A stretch of DNA of 64,000 bases. Source: CAVXNB01 sp963763085 (lineage in GTDB: Bacteria; Actinomycetota; Acidimicrobiia; Acidimicrobiales; Bog-793). The position numbers and the translations under genes were made by a program. Each line of letters opens with the position of its first letter. The stretch's first letter is position 1. The stretch is from positions 62,001 through 126,000 of the forward strand of contig CAVXNB010000008.1 of assembly GCA_963763085.1 (NCBI GenBank). The letters run 5' to 3'. Under the pieces are notes generated by a model. It made no database searches. It worked only from the letters and a program-made list of their open reading frames with translations, and was not told the DNA's origin. This document shows positions 1-8,402 of the stretch, one piece after another.

Positions 1-655
1 CATGGTCGATCTGACCGTGGGCTACACCGCGCTCACCTCGATGTCGCACTGGGCACGCCGCAACGGTGTGCTGCTCCACCTACACCGCGCCGGGCACGGG
101 ACTTTCACCCGCCAGAAGACGCACGGTGTCAGCTTCCGGGTGCTGGCGAAATGGTGCCGGCTGCTCGGAGTCGACCACATCCACGCCGGCACCGTCGTGG
201 GCAAGCTCGAGGGCGACCCGAACATGATCCGGGGCTATTACGACACCCTCCGCCTCGACAAGGTGCCGGCGAACCCGTTGCACGGGCTCTATTTCGACCA
301 GGAATGGGCCTCGATGCCCGGCGTGATGCCCGTCGCCTCGGGGGGCATCCACGCCGGCCAGATGCACCAGTTGCTGGACTATCTGGGCGAGGACGTCATC
401 TTGCAATTCGGCGGAGGCACGATCGGCCACCCGATGGGCATCGCCGCCGGCGCGAGCGCGAACCGGGTCGCCCTAGAGGCGATGATCAAGGCCCGCAACG
501 AGGGTCGCGACATCGTCGGCCAGGGGCCCGAGATCCTGCGCGACGCCGCCAAGCGGAACGCTCCCTTGCAAGTGGCCCTCGACACCTGGGGCGAGATCAG
601 CTTCAACTACGAATCGACCGACACGCCCGACGTGCTCGCCACTCCCTCGGTCTGA
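1..655 (+). CDS. rbcL: RuBisCO large subunit, form I red type (3' part)
   Basis: This is the C-terminal part of ribulose-1,5-bisphosphate carboxylase/oxygenase; the gene enters from the left edge, so its start is outside the window. The visible 217 residues carry the active-site stretch HRAGH, the loop-6 lysine motif VGKLEGDP, and the phosphate-binding motifs SGGIHAGQM and GGGTIGHP. The C-terminus (TWGEISFNYESTDTPD) resembles red-type form I enzymes, which agrees with cbbX downstream. It fixes CO2 in the Calvin-Benson cycle in the cytoplasm or a microcompartment. rbcS follows after 27 nt, so the two are surely one transcript. Confidence 0.96.
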   Translation, partial: MVDLTVGYTALTSMSHWARRNGVLLHLHRAGHGTFTRQKTHGVSFRVLAKWCRLLGVDHIHAGTVVGKLEGDPNMIRGYYDTLRLDKVPANPLHGLYFDQEWASMPGVMPVASGGIHAGQMHQLLDYLGEDVILQFGGGTIGHPMGIAAGASANRVALEAMIKARNEGRDIVGQGPEILRDAAKRNAPLQVALDTWGEISFNYESTDTPDVLATPSV

Positions 656-682
656 GCCTGACAAGGAAAGGGTCGCACGGAC

Positions 683-1108
683 ATGCGCCTCAACCAAGGA
701 ACGTTCTCGCATCTGCCGGATTTCAGCGACGAAGAGATTCGCGCCCAGGTGCAGTACGCCATCGACCATGGCTGGGCGATCGCGGTGGAGTTCACCGACG
801 ACCCCCACCCCCGCAACTCGTACTGGGAGATGTGGGGCCTGCCGATGTTCGAGATCTCCGACGCCTCCGCTGCGCTCTACGAGGTGAACCGCTGCCGTGA
901 GGCCTTCCCGAATCAGTACATCAAGCTGAGCGCGTACGATTCGACGCTCGGACGTCAGACGACGGCCTTGTCGTTTCTCGTCAACCGTCCGAGCGAGGAG
1001 CCCGGCTTCCGCCTCGAGCGGCTGGAGGTCAGCGACCGGCGGATCCAGTACCAGCTCCATGCCTACGCCGCCGACCGTCCCCACGGCTCGCGCTACAAGG
1101 AGACCTGA
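683..1108 (+). CDS. rbcS: RuBisCO small subunit
   Basis: A 141-residue small subunit that completes the L8S8 holoenzyme. It has the family's opening (GTFSHLPDFSDEEI), the WEMWGLPMF core and the conserved NPxx/PNQYIKLSAYD segment. The long C-terminal part (about residues 100–141) is typical of red-type small subunits, which end in a beta-hairpin extension. An AGGAAAGG ribosome-binding site lies about 10 nt before the ATG. It sits between rbcL and cbbX in the same operon. Confidence 0.95.
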   Translation: MRLNQGTFSHLPDFSDEEIRAQVQYAIDHGWAIAVEFTDDPHPRNSYWEMWGLPMFEISDASAALYEVNRCREAFPNQYIKLSAYDSTLGRQTTALSFLVNRPSEEPGFRLERLEVSDRRIQYQLHAYAADRPHGSRYKET

Positions 1109-1115
1109 GACGGCC

Positions 1116-2150
1116 GTGGGCAGCGAATCCGCGCCCCGGGGCGCCCGCGGCGCCCGCGGCTTCGAAATGGCGCGCCCGGGTTCCGGCACCGGGCCGACGG
1201 CCGGCGCCGACGGCGCAGAGACCGACACCCCCGAAAGAAACGAGGTCCTCCCCGACGACGCCCTCATCGACCTCGCCGCCGAGCGGACCAACTCCGCCAT
1301 GGACGAGATCCTCGACCGTCTCGACCGGGAGCTCGTCGGTCTCGTCCCCGTCAAGGCGAGGATCCGTGAGATCGCGTCGCTGCTGCTCGTCGACAAGATG
1401 CGCCGGCGTTTCGGCCTCGATTCGGAGCGTCCGAGCCTGCACATGTGCTTCACGGGCAGCCCGGGCACCGGCAAGACGACCGTCGCGCTGCGGATGGCGG
1501 AGCTGTTGTCGCGGCTCGGCTACCTGGCGCGGGGCCATCTCGTGTCGGTCACCCGCGACGACCTCGTGGGCCAGTACATCGGTCACACGGCGCCGAAGAC
1601 GCGAGAGGTTCTGAAGCGAGCGATGGGGGGAGTGCTGTTCATCGACGAGGCCTATTACCTGTACCGGACCGAGAACGAGCGGGACTACGGTCAGGAAGCC
1701 ATCGAGATCCTCCTCCAGGTGATGGAGAACGAGCGGGACGATCTCGTCGTGATCCTCGCCGGGTACCGTGACCGGATGGACACCTTCTTCCAGGCCAACC
1801 CCGGCATGGGATCGAGGATCGCGCATCACATCGACTTCCCCGACTACACCGAGGATGAACTGATGCGGATCGCCCACCTGATGCTCGCCGGCCAGGGCTA
1901 CGAGTTCTCGGCGGAGGCGGAGACAGCCTTTGGGGAGTATTTGACGTTGCGGCGGGAGCAGCCGCGTTTCGCGAACGCGAGGAGCGTCCGCAACGCCCTC
2001 GAGCGGGCACGCTTGCGCCAGGCGGGCCGTCTCGTCGCCGGGACGAGCCAGCAGCTCTCGAGGTCGGACCTCGTCCTCATCGAGGCCGACGACATCCGGA
2101 GGAGCCGGGTCTTCGGACCGGACGCGGCCGAGGCCGGCGACTCCTTCTAA
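1116..2150 (+). CDS. cbbX: Red-type RuBisCO activase CbbX
   Basis: An AAA+ ATPase that remodels inhibited red-type RuBisCO by pulling on the large-subunit C-terminus. Seen: Walker A GSPGTGKTT, the pore-loop region DDLVGQYIGHT, Walker B GVLFIDEAYYL, and the CbbX-typical segment NPGMGSRIAHHIDFPDY. I chose GTG 1116, eight bases after the rbcS stop (344 aa); ATG 1167 (327 aa) is an equally good alternative because the first 60 residues are Gly/Arg/Ala-rich and not conserved. An in-frame ATG at 1059 would overlap rbcS. Its presence confirms that the RuBisCO is of the red type. Confidence 0.94.
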   Translation: MGSESAPRGARGARGFEMARPGSGTGPTAGADGAETDTPERNEVLPDDALIDLAAERTNSAMDEILDRLDRELVGLVPVKARIREIASLLLVDKMRRRFGLDSERPSLHMCFTGSPGTGKTTVALRMAELLSRLGYLARGHLVSVTRDDLVGQYIGHTAPKTREVLKRAMGGVLFIDEAYYLYRTENERDYGQEAIEILLQVMENERDDLVVILAGYRDRMDTFFQANPGMGSRIAHHIDFPDYTEDELMRIAHLMLAGQGYEFSAEAETAFGEYLTLRREQPRFANARSVRNALERARLRQAGRLVAGTSQQLSRSDLVLIEADDIRRSRVFGPDAAEAGDSF

Positions 2151-2166
2151 GCAGCCGACGAGCCTC

Positions 2167-2595
2167 GTGAGCCCGCGTTCGAGAGCCGGGGCGTCACAGA
2201 GGCGGTTCCCGCCCGTGGCGGAGATAGGCGTCGCCGCTCTCACCTTCGTCGTCATCGGCGGCATCTACATCGCCTCCTACGGCCCCCGCCGCACCCCGCT
2301 CGGGGTCCCGACGGCGCTTCTCATCGCGAGTGGCCTTCTCGTGGCGGTCAACGTCGTGATGGTCGCCCGTATCCGAGATCTGGCGTGGGACAAGTTCTTC
2401 CTCGTCCTCCGAAGGACGCTGGTCGTCTACCTGATCGCCGCTGGTCTCATCGAGTTCGCCATCGTTCACAATCACACCCGCGCCGGCGCCCTCGTCGTCA
2501 TCACCCTGATGTTGATCGTCTTCGCTGTCGACGTCCCGATGATCATCAGTTTCACGGTGGCGCGCCATCAGGGCGCTTCGGAGGGTGCAGAATGA
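2167..2595 (+). CDS. Small four-helix membrane protein in the cbb operon
   Basis: I do not recognise a family. The 142-residue product has about four hydrophobic segments (near residues 18–36, 47–66, 82–101 and 106–128) and a basic N-terminus, so it is an inner-membrane protein. GTG start, 16 nt after cbbX, so it is probably co-transcribed with rbcL-rbcS-cbbX. No enzyme motif is visible. Its position suggests, but does not show, a link to carbon fixation. Confidence 0.72.
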   Translation: MSPRSRAGASQRRFPPVAEIGVAALTFVVIGGIYIASYGPRRTPLGVPTALLIASGLLVAVNVVMVARIRDLAWDKFFLVLRRTLVVYLIAAGLIEFAIVHNHTRAGALVVITLMLIVFAVDVPMIISFTVARHQGASEGAE

Positions 2596-2601
2596 ACTCT
2601 G

Positions 2602-2913
2602 ATGCTTGCTGATCCGGTGGACGAGCTCGACGCCGAGTTGTCGGAAGGTGCCTTCACCGACGCCGAGCTCACGGAGCTGGCGCTTTCCGAGGACCCGGAA
2701 GGGCCCCTCGCCGCCGACGCTGTTCCGCTCGCGGCATATCTTTCCAGGACCGCCTACCTGCTCCCGCAGTGGTACATGCCGGCGACGACCGCTCGCTGCG
2801 GCGGTAGCCGGAGCCGCTGGCGAACCCCCATCATCGTGGCGATCATCGTCGCCTTCCTCTTGATCGATGCTTGGGGCCTGTGCAGCACGTACGGTCAGAT
2901 CGTCATCGCCTGA
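2602..2913 (+). CDS. Small single-pass membrane protein
   Basis: A 103-residue protein of unknown function. The first 60 residues are acidic (many Asp and Glu) and the last third holds one transmembrane helix (about residues 74–94) followed by a short tail. It starts 6 nt after the previous membrane gene, so the two form a pair at the end of the cbb operon. Two Cys residues (in TTARCGG and WGLCSTYG) flank the helix. No homologue recognised. Confidence 0.62.
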   Translation: MLADPVDELDAELSEGAFTDAELTELALSEDPEGPLAADAVPLAAYLSRTAYLLPQWYMPATTARCGGSRSRWRTPIIVAIIVAFLLIDAWGLCSTYGQIVIA

Positions 2914-2992
2914 GGGTCGGGGCGCCCTCGCCTGAGGGTCGGGCGCCGGCCCTGCCGGGTGTCCACGCCTGTCGGGTGTATCCAAATCCTTT

Positions 2993-3052
2993 CCAAACTT
3001 GCCTCCGAAAAAGATTGTGACCAGTCGCAATCTGGATCCGAGGCAAGTTTGG
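2993..3052. other. Composite stem-loop in the leader of the FUSC gene
   Basis: An outer perfect 13-bp stem (2993–3005 with 3040–3052; arm CCAAACTTGCCTC) encloses an inner 6-bp stem AGATTG/CAATCT (3012–3017 with 3028–3033) with a 10-nt loop. It is followed on the plus strand by a run of nine or more A (3054–3062), not T, so it is not a normal intrinsic terminator in either direction. It lies 88 bp before the next start codon and is much more AT-rich than its surroundings. It may be a folded 5' UTR or a protein-binding site. Confidence 0.6.
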
Positions 3053-3075
3053 CAAAAAAAAAGACAATCGCCACG

Positions 3076-3111
3076 GTCCGTCGGGCGGTCTGTCGGGCTG
3101 TCTGACGGGCG
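3076..3111 (+). repeat. Three 12-bp imperfect direct repeats upstream of the FUSC gene
   Basis: Three abutting 12-mers, GTCCGTCGGGCG, GTCTGTCGGGCT and GTCTGACGGGCG, occupy 3076–3111, 28 bp before the start codon. The 12-bp period is close to one DNA helical turn, which would place repeated protein contacts on nearly the same face. A role as a binding site is inference. Confidence 0.6.
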
Positions 3112-3139
3112 GTCCTGGCACACACCGCCCTCATGCTCC

Positions 3140-4366
3140 ATGCCTGCCGCCGGAGTAGCGGACGCCACGGCGGCCGACCCCAACACCAGACGCCGGAGCG
3201 AGACCTACGTCGCCCGGCGAAGCCCCGCAGCCGTCGCGGTCGGCCTGAGAAGCCTGGCGCAACGGGCCTACGATGCCCGCTGGACGCTTCGAGTGATCTC
3301 CGTCACGGCCGCCGCCGCCGGCGCGACATGGGCGGTCTGCCTTCCGTTCGGCGACTTTGCGCCGGCGTTCGGCGCCGCATCCGCGGTCTACGCCGTTCAG
3401 CTGACCGTGCGGACCTCTGTGCTCGACGGAGCAAAACGGACCGTTCTCATGGGCATCAGCGTCTTCCTCGCCGTTTTGATCCTGAGGACCGTGGGCCTGT
3501 CGGACGTCGCGGTGATCGCTCTCGTGTTCGTGTCGCTGAGCGTGGGCCAGCTGCTCCGCTTGGGCTTGAGCGGCTCGCTGCAGATCCCCGGCACGGCCAT
3601 CTTCATCCTCGCTCTCGGAACGACCGTGACAACGCCGGAGCTGCTGAACCGAGTCTGGGCGACGCTCGTCGGGGCTGTCATCGGTGCAGCCGCCTCCTAT
3701 GCCGCCTATCCCGGCGAGCCCCGCGAACGCGCCCGCCACGCCCTCGCCGAGCTCGCCGGCGCTATCGCCGACCTCCTCACCGACATGAGCGCCGGGGTGG
3801 CGAGAAGGCCGACCGCGACCGAGACCGAGCTCTGGCTCGCCCGGTCGCGGGCGCTCGACGAGGAAGTGCGGAGGGTGGGGCCGCTCGTCGACGAGGCGGT
3901 GGCGTACCTGCGGATCGATCCCTTCGGTCGCCGCTCCAGCTCGTCGGAGCTGTCCCAGACGCTTGCGACGCTCCAGCACTCGGTCAGGCAGGTACGAGGG
4001 ATCGCCCGCACGCTCTTCGATTACCAGCTCGAGGATGGTGCCCCGCGGCTTCCGGCAAGCCTGGCTGAGGTGCTGGCCCGCACCGCCGTCGCCTACCGGA
4101 CACAGGCGGATGCCCTCGACCGGGACGGCACGAGCGTGGACGCCGCCCTCGAGGCGGTCCGCCAGGCGCGCCAGGAGTCGCTTCGCAGCCTGCGGCGGGT
4201 CGACGAGACCGGGGCCTGGGTCGTCTCGGGCGCGATCCTCACCGACGTCGACCGGATGGTCCGCCAGCTGGAAGGTGACACGCCGGCGCTTGCCGTCCCG
4301 ACCGAGAGCCCTCGCCGCCAAGCTCCGCTCGCGAGGCTCTGGAACCGCCTCACCGGCCGCACCTGA
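3140..4366 (+). CDS. FUSC-family (aromatic acid exporter-like) membrane protein
   Basis: A 408-residue protein of the FUSC/ArAE type. About six transmembrane helices fill residues 40–190, with the family's long cytoplasmic helical C-terminal domain (residues 195–400, rich in Arg and Glu). Such proteins are thought to export aromatic or other organic acids, but the substrate is not evident here. The open frame extends upstream to 2999, but that region contains a stem-loop and repeats, so I take ATG 3140. It has its own leader, so it is probably not part of the cbb operon. Confidence 0.7.
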   Translation: MPAAGVADATAADPNTRRRSETYVARRSPAAVAVGLRSLAQRAYDARWTLRVISVTAAAAGATWAVCLPFGDFAPAFGAASAVYAVQLTVRTSVLDGAKRTVLMGISVFLAVLILRTVGLSDVAVIALVFVSLSVGQLLRLGLSGSLQIPGTAIFILALGTTVTTPELLNRVWATLVGAVIGAAASYAAYPGEPRERARHALAELAGAIADLLTDMSAGVARRPTATETELWLARSRALDEEVRRVGPLVDEAVAYLRIDPFGRRSSSSELSQTLATLQHSVRQVRGIARTLFDYQLEDGAPRLPASLAEVLARTAVAYRTQADALDRDGTSVDAALEAVRQARQESLRSLRRVDETGAWVVSGAILTDVDRMVRQLEGDTPALAVPTESPRRQAPLARLWNRLTGRT

Positions 4367-4468
4367 AGCCGGTCCGTCAACCGGCGAGCCGGCCCTCGGG
4401 TATATCCTCCCTACAGCTCACGTCGAGCACCAGTACCTCGACCGTATCGAGGCAAGATCGGGGGTCCC

Positions 4469-4924
4469 GTGGGACCCGAAGCAGACACAGAAGTCCCCTC
4501 CGCAATGTCAGATCCGAACCAAACTCCCGCAGAGTCAGGGCTGCCCGCAGCCTCCGGGCCGCCTGTGGCACCTGGCGACCCGACAGCGGCGCCGGCGGCG
4601 GCGGCCGGCGCGGCCCCACCGGCCGCCCACACGCCCCTCAAGATCCCGAGGAGCCGGGCGGGGCTGGCGTGGAAGAGCCTCGTGCCGGCGCTCGTGGTGC
4701 TGGCGGTGATGCTCGTGTTCGTGTTCCAGAATCTCCAGGACGCGAAGATCAGTTTCTTGACGTTCTCGGCCAGGTTCCCGCTCGCGCTCGCGCTGCTGGT
4801 CGCCGCCGCGCTCGGCGCCCTCGTCGTCTTCCTGCTGGGCTCGGTGCGGATCGTGCAACTGCGCAAGGCGTTTCGGCGTCACCAGGCGACGAGTAACGAC
4901 CCGGCCGCGCACGGGGAGCCATGA
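4469..4924 (+). CDS. LapA-domain membrane protein
   Basis: A 151-residue protein with a Pro/Ala-rich N-terminal 55 residues and two transmembrane helices (about 70–88 and 102–124) that match the LapA (lipopolysaccharide assembly A) domain: FVFQNLQDAKISFLTF between the helices is characteristic. In actinobacteria the domain is common and its role is unknown. GTG start at 4469. A TATATCC sequence at 4400–4406 may be part of its promoter. It overlaps the next gene by an ATGA. Confidence 0.75.
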   Translation: MGPEADTEVPSAMSDPNQTPAESGLPAASGPPVAPGDPTAAPAAAAGAAPPAAHTPLKIPRSRAGLAWKSLVPALVVLAVMLVFVFQNLQDAKISFLTFSARFPLALALLVAAALGALVVFLLGSVRIVQLRKAFRRHQATSNDPAAHGEP

Positions 4925-5103
4925 CCTTGGAGTACCGCGTGAGAGAGTGGCACACGGGGTCGGTGCACGCCGGCGAGACCGGGGCACAGGGGCTGGAGGC
5001 GATGCTCAACGAGCCTGACCTCGTCGGCTACCGGCTCCACACCGTCCTGGGCGGCCTGGATCAGTCGCTGCTGATCTTCGCCAAGGAGCAGGAGGCTCGC
5101 TAG
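4921..5103 (+). CDS. 60-aa hypothetical protein
   Basis: A small soluble protein of 60 residues that starts on an ATG overlapping the stop of the LapA-like gene (ATGA), which indicates translational coupling. It has no signal peptide or membrane segment. No family recognised. Its stop overlaps the stop of the convergent DUF2510 gene by three bases. Confidence 0.6.
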   Translation: MTLEYRVREWHTGSVHAGETGAQGLEAMLNEPDLVGYRLHTVLGGLDQSLLIFAKEQEAR

Positions 5104-5492
5104 AGACTGTCGAGGGACGTGACCCCGGAGTTCGCGACGTGCGCGGTCCACCCCGTCCCATCGAAGTAGCGCAGCTCGTGGCGACCTGTCGGATCGGTCA
5201 GCCACGCTGCGAAAGCCCTGTCCGGCGGCCCGGACTCGACGGCCGCCGGCGCGAGCGCGCTCCGACCTGAATTCGCATGCAGGCCCGTCGAACAGGCGAT
5301 GATCGACAGCAGCGTGCCGAAGATCCAGATGAAGACGCTCGCCACGCCCCAGACGACCGGGTGAATGTGCCATGGGCTATTGCCGGTGCGCCGTTTGTAG
5401 GCGTTCGTGCGCATGAACGACAGCACGCCGAACACGAGGCCGAGGACGAGGTACCAGCCTGTGCGGATCAAGCTCAGACCCATCACGCTCAC
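5100..5492 (-). CDS. DUF2510-domain membrane protein
   Basis: A 130-residue protein with two hydrophobic segments (about 8–27 and 46–68) and a C-terminal DUF2510 module (WLTDPTGRHELRYFDGTGWTAHV), the small Trp-rich domain found almost only in actinobacteria. In the family the domain order is usually the reverse (DUF2510 first), so a C-terminal position is slightly unusual. Function unknown. Stop codons of this gene and the 60-aa gene overlap. Confidence 0.78.
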   Translation of the reverse strand: MSVMGLSLIRTGWYLVLGLVFGVLSFMRTNAYKRRTGNSPWHIHPVVWGVASVFIWIFGTLLSIIACSTGLHANSGRSALAPAAVESGPPDRAFAAWLTDPTGRHELRYFDGTGWTAHVANSGVTSLDSL

Positions 5493-5558
5493 GGGACGAG
5501 TCTACGCGCAGGTCTTCGGTGCGGGGCGGGTTGGTATACGGGGGGCGGTGCCGCGATT

Positions 5559-5759
5559 TCAGGCCGGCGGCTCTTCGGTTATCGCGAACTCGGGGCAGTT
5601 CGCGATCGCGAGGCGCGCCCGCTCCTCGAGCCCTGGCGGCACGATGCCGTCGCCGATGACCGAGGACGTGCCGTAATCGTCGACGCTGAACAACTCGGGC
5701 GCCAGCGCGTAGCACCGGGCGTGTCCCTGGCACTTTCCGGCGTCGATGGCGATCCTCAA
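5559..5759 (-). CDS. P450-partner ferredoxin (3Fe-4S type)
   Basis: A 66-residue ferredoxin with the CxxxxxC…C pattern (CQGHARC and a distal NCPEFA) of actinobacterial single-cluster ferredoxins that reduce cytochromes P450. I place the start at TTG 5759, which overlaps the P450 stop as TTGA; a longer frame to 5861 would lie inside the P450 gene. Overlap and order imply that it is the redox partner of the adjacent P450. No ferredoxin reductase is seen nearby. Confidence 0.85.
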   Translation of the reverse strand: MRIAIDAGKCQGHARCYALAPELFSVDDYGTSSVIGDGIVPPGLEERARLAIANCPEFAITEEPPA

Positions 5760-6958
5760 GGAAACACGACCGGGAGGTTCCGAGGTCCGCGCACCTGCCC
5801 GCCCGCCCATGTGACAGCCGCCGGGTCTGCCAGGCGGAACTCGGGTATCCGCGCGAGCCACTCCTCGAGCGCCACCCGCAGTTCCATGCGTGCGAGGTTC
5901 GAGCCCGCGCAGCGGTGGATGCCGGACCCGAACGCGACGTGCCGGTTGGTCGCACGGTCGAGCACGACTTCGTCGGCGTGATCGAAGGCCTCGGGGTCGC
6001 GGTTCGCCGACGGGAAGTTCATGAGCACGCGGTCGCCGGCCCTCATCGGGCAGCCGGCCACCTCGACGTCACCGGTGACGATGCGGGCCATCGTCACCGG
6101 CGCGTACGCCCGCAGCAGCTCCTCGATCGCGGTCGGCATCAGTTCGGGTTCTGTCGCCAGCCTCTTGCGATCGTCGGCATTGCCGGCCAGGTGCCACAAC
6201 GAGGACCCGATTGCGCTCCAGGTCGTGTCCACGCCGGCGATCAGCACCAGCGCCGCCACCCCCAGCACGACGGCCTCCTCGATCGGCGCACCGTCGACCT
6301 CGGTCTGGAGCAGCTCGCTCAACAGATCGTCGCCGGGGTGGTCCCGGCGCCGGCCCACCTCCTCCAGAAAGTACGTGATGAGCCCGACCATCCCGGACTG
6401 CCGGCGCTCGGGATCGTCAGCGAATTCCAGGACGTCGCGTACCCAGCCGGTGAAGGTGTCGGACAGGTCGCTCGGCACGCCGAGGATGTGGGCGATGACG
6501 CGGACGGGAATCTGCTGCGCGTAGCGGACTGCCGCATCGACCTCGCCGTCGTCGATGAAGCCGTCGATGAGGGCGATGCAGAGGTCGCGGGTCATGGTTT
6601 CGTAGCCGTCTACGCGGCGATGCGAGAACCACGGCAGCAGGAGCCGGCGGGACCACGTGTGCAGCGGTGGGTCCGACGAGATCGGCGGCAGGCCGTAGGG
6701 GAGGACCGGGTCTTCGGGCTCGTCGCCCTCGAAAGGGATGACGGCGACCTCGAGCGAGCTGAAATGGGCGACGTCGTGCGCGATGGCGGTCACGTCCTCA
6801 TACCGAGTCGGCAGCCAATTGCTGCCGCGGCGCTCGGTGTGGGCGATCGGGCAGGTGCGGCGCATCTCGTCCCAGATTCGGAACGGGTCGGCGATGTACG
6901 CAGGGTCGAGTATGTCGAAGTCGGTTGCCCAGTCCTCAACCGGTGCGGTCTCTGCCAT
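5756..6958 (-). CDS. Cytochrome P450 monooxygenase
   Basis: A 400-residue soluble bacterial P450. Seen: the I-helix oxygen-activation motif AGVDTTWSAI, the K-helix ExxR (EELLR), and the heme-binding loop FGSGIHRCAGSNLAR with the axial Cys. ATG 6958 gives the usual length and lies 23 nt inside the end of ubiD; the open frame reaches 7204 but that part is antisense-free shadow inside ubiD. It should hydroxylate an organic substrate using electrons from the following ferredoxin. With ubiX and ubiD upstream, an aromatic or unsaturated acid pathway is a reasonable inference; the substrate is unknown. Confidence 0.92.
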   Translation of the reverse strand: MAETAPVEDWATDFDILDPAYIADPFRIWDEMRRTCPIAHTERRGSNWLPTRYEDVTAIAHDVAHFSSLEVAVIPFEGDEPEDPVLPYGLPPISSDPPLHTWSRRLLLPWFSHRRVDGYETMTRDLCIALIDGFIDDGEVDAAVRYAQQIPVRVIAHILGVPSDLSDTFTGWVRDVLEFADDPERRQSGMVGLITYFLEEVGRRRDHPGDDLLSELLQTEVDGAPIEEAVVLGVAALVLIAGVDTTWSAIGSSLWHLAGNADDRKRLATEPELMPTAIEELLRAYAPVTMARIVTGDVEVAGCPMRAGDRVLMNFPSANRDPEAFDHADEVVLDRATNRHVAFGSGIHRCAGSNLARMELRVALEEWLARIPEFRLADPAAVTWAGGQVRGPRNLPVVFP

Positions 6959-8402
6959 CTTGCTCGAGCTCCCTCTCGCCAAGAGGGTAGTGGGTCGCAT
7001 CAGGCCCTTCCAAGCGCTGGCCGGCAAGGGCGGCAAGAGCGGCGCGAACCCGCGAGAGCGTGGCAGGAGGTGGAACGGCGCGTGTCCAGTCCCGGCGGTC
7101 GCCCGAGCGTCGGGTCGCATCGACGCCCAACTTGGAGACGGTCCCGTCCGAGGCGAGTGGGTCCGAGCGCGAGGAACGCATCTCCTCGAAGACGAACAGG
7201 TCACGATCGGCCCGCATCCTCGTCGCCATCGCCCACTCGACCGCGTCGGCGTCGTTCACGTCGATGTCGTCGTCGACCACGGTGACCCGCTTCACGAGAC
7301 TCACCGCGGTCAAGGCGTCGTCGATCACCTCGTGGGCGTCGCCCTCGTCGGCGTCGCGGAGCGCGACGACGGCGTGCAGGCGCCCGCACCCACCGAGGCT
7401 CATCGCGACCTCGGCGACGGACGGCACGAGCCGGCGGAGCCGGTGCTCGAGCACGGCAGCGATCGCGAGGCCGCCGATCAGCACGTGCTCGGCGGCCAGC
7501 CCGGGCTCGACGACCTGGAAGAGCGCGTCGCGCCGCCGGGTGATGTGGCGGACCGTGACGACCTGGCCCGGACCGTAGCGCTCGTACAGGCCGGAGAACT
7601 CCGAGACCGGTCCTTCTTCGATCATCTCGACCGGATCGAGCGTCCCTTCGATGACGAGCTCGCAGTGCGCCGGGACCTCGAGATCCACGGTCTGGCAACC
7701 GACGACCTCCACCGGCTCTCCGAACAGCGCGCCGGCGACCTCGAGCTCGTCGTCGCCGAGGCCGAGGTAGTAGGCGCCGGCGAGCAGGACGGCGGGATGG
7801 TTGCCGATCGTGACCGCGATCTCGAGCACACGGCCCTGCGCGGCTGCCTCCCGGCCCAGTGCGGCGAGATGGTGGTTCGGGGCGATCCCGATGAAGGCCC
7901 TGGTCGCATCGAGAGGCTTCAGACGGGCGAAGGAGACGTTGCGCCGGCCGTCAGCACCCTTGGCGACGATGACGCCCGCCGTTAAGTACGGGCCGGTCTC
8001 GTGCTCGAAGAAGGTCGGGATGGGGAGGCGGTGGAGGTTGGGTTGGGGGAGGTGGGTTTCTTGGCAGGGGCCGGCGGGGACGACGATCGGCGCCGGACCG
8101 CCGCTCGTCGCGTCGGCCAGCACCCGGTGGAGCTCGTCGGCCGAGGTACCCAGCGCGGTCGCGGCCCGCCGGCGGCTGTTGAGAACGTTGCCGACCACGG
8201 CGAGCTCGTGACCCTTCACCGACTCGAAGATCACCGCCGGCGCCGGGCCTGCGAGCGCGCCGGCACCACCCGAGGACGTCTCCCACAGGTAGGCGCCGAT
8301 CTCGTGCACCGGGTCGACCTCATGGCGGATCCGGAGGATCTCGCCGCTCTCGTCGAGCTGCTCGAGAAACCGGCGGAGTGACTGGGGGTGCGCCGTCGTC
8401 AT
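6936..8402 (-). CDS. ubiD: UbiD-family prenylated-FMN decarboxylase
   Basis: A 488-residue UbiD-type enzyme, the usual family length. Such enzymes reversibly decarboxylate unsaturated or aromatic acids with prenylated FMN. Seen: N-terminal LRRFLEQLDESGEILRI, the NVSFARLKPLDA and GNHPA regions of the cofactor site, and the catalytic acidic motif GPVSEFSGLYERYG. It starts at ATG 8402, overlapping the ubiX stop by ATGA, and ends inside the P450 start. The neighbouring ubiX would supply the cofactor. No other ubiquinone genes are present, so a role in aromatic acid metabolism is more likely than quinone synthesis. Confidence 0.92.
   Translation of the reverse strand: MTTAHPQSLRRFLEQLDESGEILRIRHEVDPVHEIGAYLWETSSGGAGALAGPAPAVIFESVKGHELAVVGNVLNSRRRAATALGTSADELHRVLADATSGGPAPIVVPAGPCQETHLPQPNLHRLPIPTFFEHETGPYLTAGVIVAKGADGRRNVSFARLKPLDATRAFIGIAPNHHLAALGREAAAQGRVLEIAVTIGNHPAVLLAGAYYLGLGDDELEVAGALFGEPVEVVGCQTVDLEVPAHCELVIEGTLDPVEMIEEGPVSEFSGLYERYGPGQVVTVRHITRRRDALFQVVEPGLAAEHVLIGGLAIAAVLEHRLRRLVPSVAEVAMSLGGCGRLHAVVALRDADEGDAHEVIDDALTAVSLVKRVTVVDDDIDVNDADAVEWAMATRMRADRDLFVFEEMRSSRSDPLASDGTVSKLGVDATRRSGDRRDWTRAVPPPATLSRVRAALAALAGQRLEGPDATHYPLGERELEQDGRDRTG

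Noticed and set aside
2993..3062. Intrinsic terminator (hairpin plus homopolymer)
   Set aside because: The run after the hairpin is A on the plus strand, and no T-tract follows on the minus strand, so neither direction fits.
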